Source: Holophagales bacterium UBA5066 | Lineage (GTDB): Bacteria; Acidobacteriota; Thermoanaerobaculia; UBA5066 | Length of the DNA: 64,000 nucleotides | NCBI GenBank assembly: GCA_002414905.1 | Contig: DIAY01000212.1 | Span: forward strand, 52,337-116,336 | Direction of reading: 5' to 3' | Shown: positions 60,710 to 64,000 of the stretch, in pieces | Position numbering within the stretch: the stretch's first letter is position 1 | Layout of the letters: the number at the start of each line of letters is the position of its first letter | The notes under the pieces: generated by a model | What the model saw: only the letters and a program-made list of their open reading frames with translations | What the model was told of the DNA's origin: nothing | Databases searched by the model: none | Made by a program: the position numbers and the translations under genes

Positions 60710-62224
60710 CTATGAGCGGTTGACTCCGGTGCCACGTTCATCGAGCACAATCGCGCCCTCAGCTTTCACCCGTCTGCGCTTCTCGTGCTCCACCGACCGG
60801 AGCCCCTCGCAGCAGTAGAGGATTGCGGCCCGAACCAGACGGAGCAACTGGAATGTCCGGCGCTCCAGGTCGTCGTCCGCGATCGTGTCCCACGGCCACC
60901 CGCGTCCACCTTCAAGCGTCCCGTGGAGGACGAGCGAGTGTTGAAGATCATTGCGCGATGCACGCAGATCGTTGAACCGGCCATTGTCCCTCTCGAAGCT
61001 CGCGGACAGGTACATGAGCGCGCGGAGGCCGACCGAGTCTGGCCAGGCCACGCTCGAGCGGAAGGCCAGCACCTTGTTCGCCTTCGTGAAGAACAACTTG
61101 TCGAAGTAGAGGCCAGCCGCATCGATGCCGAGGCGGGCGTTCCACAGGTCGGCGATGCGGTCGAGAACGCCATACGACTCCCGAAATGCTGCAGCGAGGA
61201 ACGCGGAGCGCCGCGAGAAGGCCAACCCAGTGACGGGCCAGCTCAGGATTTCGACGGGAGCGGTCGCCTGCGCGCGCGAGAGCCAGAGGAGGCTCCGTGC
61301 GCCGATAAAGCCCTGAAGCAGGACGTTTACCTCGGCCGGGGTGCGGTCGGCCTGCTCCTTCGCTTCGGGACCCACGAGAATTCCGGCGAGCGGGTACCGG
61401 TCGTAGGCCATCGGGCTCTCAACGCGGCAGCCTGAGCAGAGGTTGAGGCCAAGTCCCGACTTCCAGACGAACGCCTCTAGCTGCTCGTCCCACGGGTCGT
61501 GTTCCAGAAGCAGGCTCTCGACCGTGCGCGCGGGGTCCATGTCGGGGTGCGGGTGGGGCCTCACCTCGTCGAGAAGTCGCTGTGCCCGCGTGATGTTGCT
61601 CGCGAGCCGATCGCGGAACGGAAGGTCGTCGACTTCGAACACGAGCGCTCGCTGGTACGCGGCGACTGCGTCCTGGAGCAGGTCGGGGTAGCGGTTGTAA
61701 AACGCCCAGACTCCCCAGAGCATGTCGCCCAGGGCGGCCCAGCCCCTCCCGTGTTCGGGGTGTCGGGTGAGCGTCTCGCGGGCGAGGTCGAGTCCCTCAA
61801 TCGCACGCCCGGCGCGGAGGAGCGCGGAGGCGAAGTTGAAGGACGGCTCGGGCCGCACGTCTCCCGCGGCATCGATCGCCTCGTAGTACAGCGAGAGTAC
61901 TTCGCTCAGCGCTGGATCGGGGGTAACTGTAGTGACCACCTCGGGGGAGTCAGGGAGGAGCCGCGAAAGCCCGTTGGCGAGGTTGTAGGTCAGCGAGGTG
62001 CCGGGTGCCAGCCCGCGGGCCTGGCGTGTCAGGATGACACCCTCTTCGACGAGGCCCAGCGCACCGGTGTAGCTGCCGATGTCGATGAAGACGGCCCCGA
62101 CCTTCCCGAGAACGGCCGCTTCTGGCCCAGGGGAGACGAGCCATCGGCGTGCTTCCTCCTCGGCGGTTGTTTGATCGCCTCGGCTAACGAGGTCCGTGAT
62201 CTCCCGGAACGACAGGTAGCTCAT
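60710..62224 (-). CDS. TPR-like protein with C-terminal HEPN domain (LA2681 type)
   Basis: A 504-residue protein. The first 200 residues form helical TPR-like repeats (NFASALLRAGRAIEGLDLARETL, GWAALGDMLWGVWAFYNRYPDLLQDAVAAYQRAL). The rest matches the LA2681-like HEPN family, with the R-x4-H signature RNDLQH at about residues 424-429, which in active HEPN proteins cleaves RNA. CSGCRVESPM is an additional Cys pair in the middle. Its ATG overlaps the hsdR stop as ATGA, so it is translated with HsdR. HEPN proteins are frequent toxin-type effectors in defence islands, so a role as abortive-infection effector or regulator of the restriction system is inferred. Confidence 0.78.
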   Translation of the reverse strand: MSYLSFREITDLVSRGDQTTAEEEARRWLVSPGPEAAVLGKVGAVFIDIGSYTGALGLVEEGVILTRQARGLAPGTSLTYNLANGLSRLLPDSPEVVTTVTPDPALSEVLSLYYEAIDAAGDVRPEPSFNFASALLRAGRAIEGLDLARETLTRHPEHGRGWAALGDMLWGVWAFYNRYPDLLQDAVAAYQRALVFEVDDLPFRDRLASNITRAQRLLDEVRPHPHPDMDPARTVESLLLEHDPWDEQLEAFVWKSGLGLNLCSGCRVESPMAYDRYPLAGILVGPEAKEQADRTPAEVNVLLQGFIGARSLLWLSRAQATAPVEILSWPVTGLAFSRRSAFLAAAFRESYGVLDRIADLWNARLGIDAAGLYFDKLFFTKANKVLAFRSSVAWPDSVGLRALMYLSASFERDNGRFNDLRASRNDLQHSLVLHGTLEGGRGWPWDTIADDDLERRTFQLLRLVRAAILYCCEGLRSVEHEKRRRVKAEGAIVLDERGTGVNRS

Positions 62225-64000
62225 GGGGCTGCTTCCGCGGCACTTGGTCCCGGATCGCCTCCTCCCCGGATTCGGTCGTACACGTCCTTGAGGAGCGTCT
62301 TCGCGACGAGCTTCTGGAAGTCGGCGTCGCCCATGAATCGGCCGAAGAGTTCCTCGTTCTGGTCCATCCGGTCGATGAAGATGCCCTCGAGCGCCTTCTC
62401 GAACACGAAGCGGAAGTCGTCGAGGTTGTTGACCTTCGCGGCCTCCTGGAGATCCTCGCGGGAGGAGGCCTCCTCGCGGATCTGGTCGAAGAAGAGTTCA
62501 TCTGCCGGACGGAAGGTCGTTCCGAATCGCTCGTTCAGGACGTCGATGAGGCGCGAGAGTTCGACCTCCTCGTCCTTCGCCTTTCCCGTCCCGACCTCGG
62601 TCGGCCCCTTGAGCACCCCGCCCCCGCCGGCGTTGAGCGCGATCGTCCCCTCGCTGATCTTCTGGAGCCGGTAGAACTTCAGCTGAACGTCGCCGTCGAA
62701 GTCGTAGACGGCGCTCCGGCGACGCGGGAGCTCCTTGGCGAGGTGGCGGAGATAGGTGTAGAGCTTCTCGAGGTCGGTGTCCTGGAACGGGATCACCTGG
62801 GAGAGGAATGCGTAGAGGTTCCGGAACGACGTGAGGAGCCCGCGGAACTCCTCTTGGCGCTCCTCGTCCAGGGCGTTGAACCGGCCCACGGCCGGGGCGA
62901 GGCAGGCGTAGATCTTCGCGAGGTCTCCGGTCGACTGGCGCTCCGTGGGCTTGAAGTACGTTCGGCAGAGCTCCTCGACCTCGGCGGTGAAGTAGACCTG
63001 GAGGGCGTCGAGGTTGGCCTGGAGCTCGTAGAGCTGGTGCGGGTCCGCCTCCTCGCCGAGGAGCGGCTGCTCGTAGTAGGGCTGGAAGGCGGCGTGGATG
63101 TCCTCCGCCTCGTTCACGAAGTCGAGGACGAAGGTGTCGTCCTTCCCGGGCGCGGTGCGGTTGAGGCGCGAGAGGGTCTGCACGGCCTGGACCCCGTCAA
63201 GGCGCTTGTCGACGTACATCGTGTGCAGGAGCGGCTGGTCGAAGCCGGTCTGGTACTTCTCGGCGACGAGGAGCACCCGGAATTCCTCTCCCGCGAAACG
63301 CTCGGGGAGCTCCCGCTCGCGGATGCCGCCGTTCATCTCGACCTCGGTGTACGTCGTCCCCGGCGCGTCGGGATCCTCGACCTCACCCGAGAAGGCGACG
63401 AGCGCCTTGATGTCGCCGTACCCCTTCTTCGCGATGTAGGCGTCAAACGCCTGCTTGTAGCGGACGGCGTGGAGGCGGCTCGAAGTCACGACCATCGCCT
63501 TCGCCTTCCCGCCGATCCGGTGCTGCGAGAAGGTGCGGAAGTGCTCGACCATGACCTCGGTCTTCTGCGCGACGTTTACCGGGTGGAGGCTCATGAAGCG
63601 CGCGAGGGCCTTCGCCGCCTTCCGCTTCTCGACCTTCGGGTCGTCCGCGACCGCCTTGATGAGCCGGTAGTACGTCTTGTACGTCGTGTAGTTCTTGAGG
63701 ACGTCGAGGATGAATCCTTCCTCGATCGCCTGGCGCATGGTGTAGCGATGAGTCGGCTCGCCGTTCCGGCCGAAGACAGCCAGGGTCTTGTGCTTCGGCG
63801 TAGCCGTGAAAGCAAAGAAGCTCAGGTTCGCTTGCCGCCCCCGCTTAGCCATGCTCCGGAACATCTCGTCGAGGTCGTCGAGCCCCTCCTCGGCGGCCCG
63901 CTTCTTGGCCTCCTCGCGCAGGCCCTGGCCGCCGAGCACGGCCTTCAGCTCGGTTGCCGCCTCGCCCCCCTGGGAGCTGTGCGCTTCGTCGACGATGACC
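62221..64000 (-). CDS. hsdR: Type I restriction enzyme R subunit, C-terminal part
   Basis: The frame runs in from beyond the right edge; 592 residues of the C-terminal half are visible. Motor-domain motifs are VIVDEAHSSQGG (DEAH), FFAFTATPKHKTL, VTSSRLHAVRYKQAF, LLVAEKYQTGFDQPLLHTMYVDK and the arginine-finger segment QTLSRLNRTAPGKD, followed by the helical C-terminal region. HsdR translocates DNA by ATP hydrolysis and cuts unmodified DNA at a distance with HsdS and HsdM. Those genes and the nuclease domain lie outside the window. It ends in an ATGA overlap with the TPR-HEPN gene. Confidence 0.94.
   Translation of the reverse strand, partial: VIVDEAHSSQGGEAATELKAVLGGQGLREEAKKRAAEEGLDDLDEMFRSMAKRGRQANLSFFAFTATPKHKTLAVFGRNGEPTHRYTMRQAIEEGFILDVLKNYTTYKTYYRLIKAVADDPKVEKRKAAKALARFMSLHPVNVAQKTEVMVEHFRTFSQHRIGGKAKAMVVTSSRLHAVRYKQAFDAYIAKKGYGDIKALVAFSGEVEDPDAPGTTYTEVEMNGGIRERELPERFAGEEFRVLLVAEKYQTGFDQPLLHTMYVDKRLDGVQAVQTLSRLNRTAPGKDDTFVLDFVNEAEDIHAAFQPYYEQPLLGEEADPHQLYELQANLDALQVYFTAEVEELCRTYFKPTERQSTGDLAKIYACLAPAVGRFNALDEERQEEFRGLLTSFRNLYAFLSQVIPFQDTDLEKLYTYLRHLAKELPRRRSAVYDFDGDVQLKFYRLQKISEGTIALNAGGGGVLKGPTEVGTGKAKDEEVELSRLIDVLNERFGTTFRPADELFFDQIREEASSREDLQEAAKVNNLDDFRFVFEKALEGIFIDRMDQNEELFGRFMGDADFQKLVAKTLLKDVYDRIRGGGDPGPSAAEAAP

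Larger units (their letters stand above)
51577..64000. mobile_element. Left part of a tRNA-integrated genomic island
   Basis: The region starts at a tRNA-Met 3' half, next to a tyrosine integrase, and continues with unknown small genes, a primase-like gene, a J-domain gene and a type I restriction operon to the window edge. Gene spacing is looser and many products are unrecognised, unlike the dense operons left of 48.8 kb. The right end is not in the window. Confidence 0.62.

Overview
The window is GC-rich, densely packed bacterial DNA. Many genes begin with GTG or TTG, and gene overlaps of 1-9 bases are common. The gene set points to an environmental Acidobacteriota-like Gram-negative: a tricorn-type S41 protease, an RND tripartite efflux pump, two-GAF sigma54 activators, secreted NHL/DUF11 proteins, a giant GT-C/DUF2298 membrane protein, and an acetylglutamate synthase of the kinase-like/NAT type. 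That assignment is an inference from gene content only; no rRNA or other phylogenetic marker is present.

Layout. 1-2.2 kb: a cut-off TPR-like gene, glutamate formimidoyltransferase and a secreted Thr/Pro-repeat protein. 2.2-13.2 kb: a surface-glycan or glycolipid cluster with a GT4 glycosyltransferase, a SAM methyltransferase, the 1709-residue GT-C/DUF2298 protein and a GT39-like transferase, the last coupled to a Na+:alanine symporter. 13.3-18.3 kb: housekeeping genes (ABC-F ATPase, YahK-like aldehyde reductase, a tautomerase-like isomerase, a PfkB kinase, rubrerythrin). 18.4-22.6 kb: four translationally coupled genes (DUF1460, GT2, DUF4922/HIT-like, SpoIID/LytB) that look like a cell-wall or muropeptide module. 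22.7-31.3 kb: a C-x4-CPC protein, YhhN, an MBL-fold hydrolase, an acetylglutamate synthase-like protein, RtcB, a membrane-anchored GcvH-like protein behind a sigma54-type promoter, and phosphoglucomutase. 31.9-41.9 kb: a broken kelch/outer-membrane fusion gene, SAM decarboxylase, a gene remnant, a CPA2 antiporter, the tricorn-type protease and a sigma54 activator. 42.1-48.8 kb: a STAS protein and an RND efflux operon behind two strong dyads.

From 48.9 kb the DNA is mobile or rearranged. Two copies of a roughly 110-bp sequence (48918-49028 and 51465-51576) carry the 3' half of an initiator-type tRNA-Met plus its terminator hairpin. They bracket a 2.4-kb segment with an ECF sigma factor pair and a decayed hydrolase. 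Immediately right of the second copy is a tyrosine integrase, followed by island cargo to the window end: small unknown genes, a J-domain protein, a CHC2-TOPRIM mini-primase, a large secreted NHL protein, and a type I restriction subunit (HsdR, cut by the window edge) whose stop codon overlaps the start of a TPR-HEPN protein. That HsdR/TPR-HEPN pair is the best candidate here for an uncharacterised defence arrangement.
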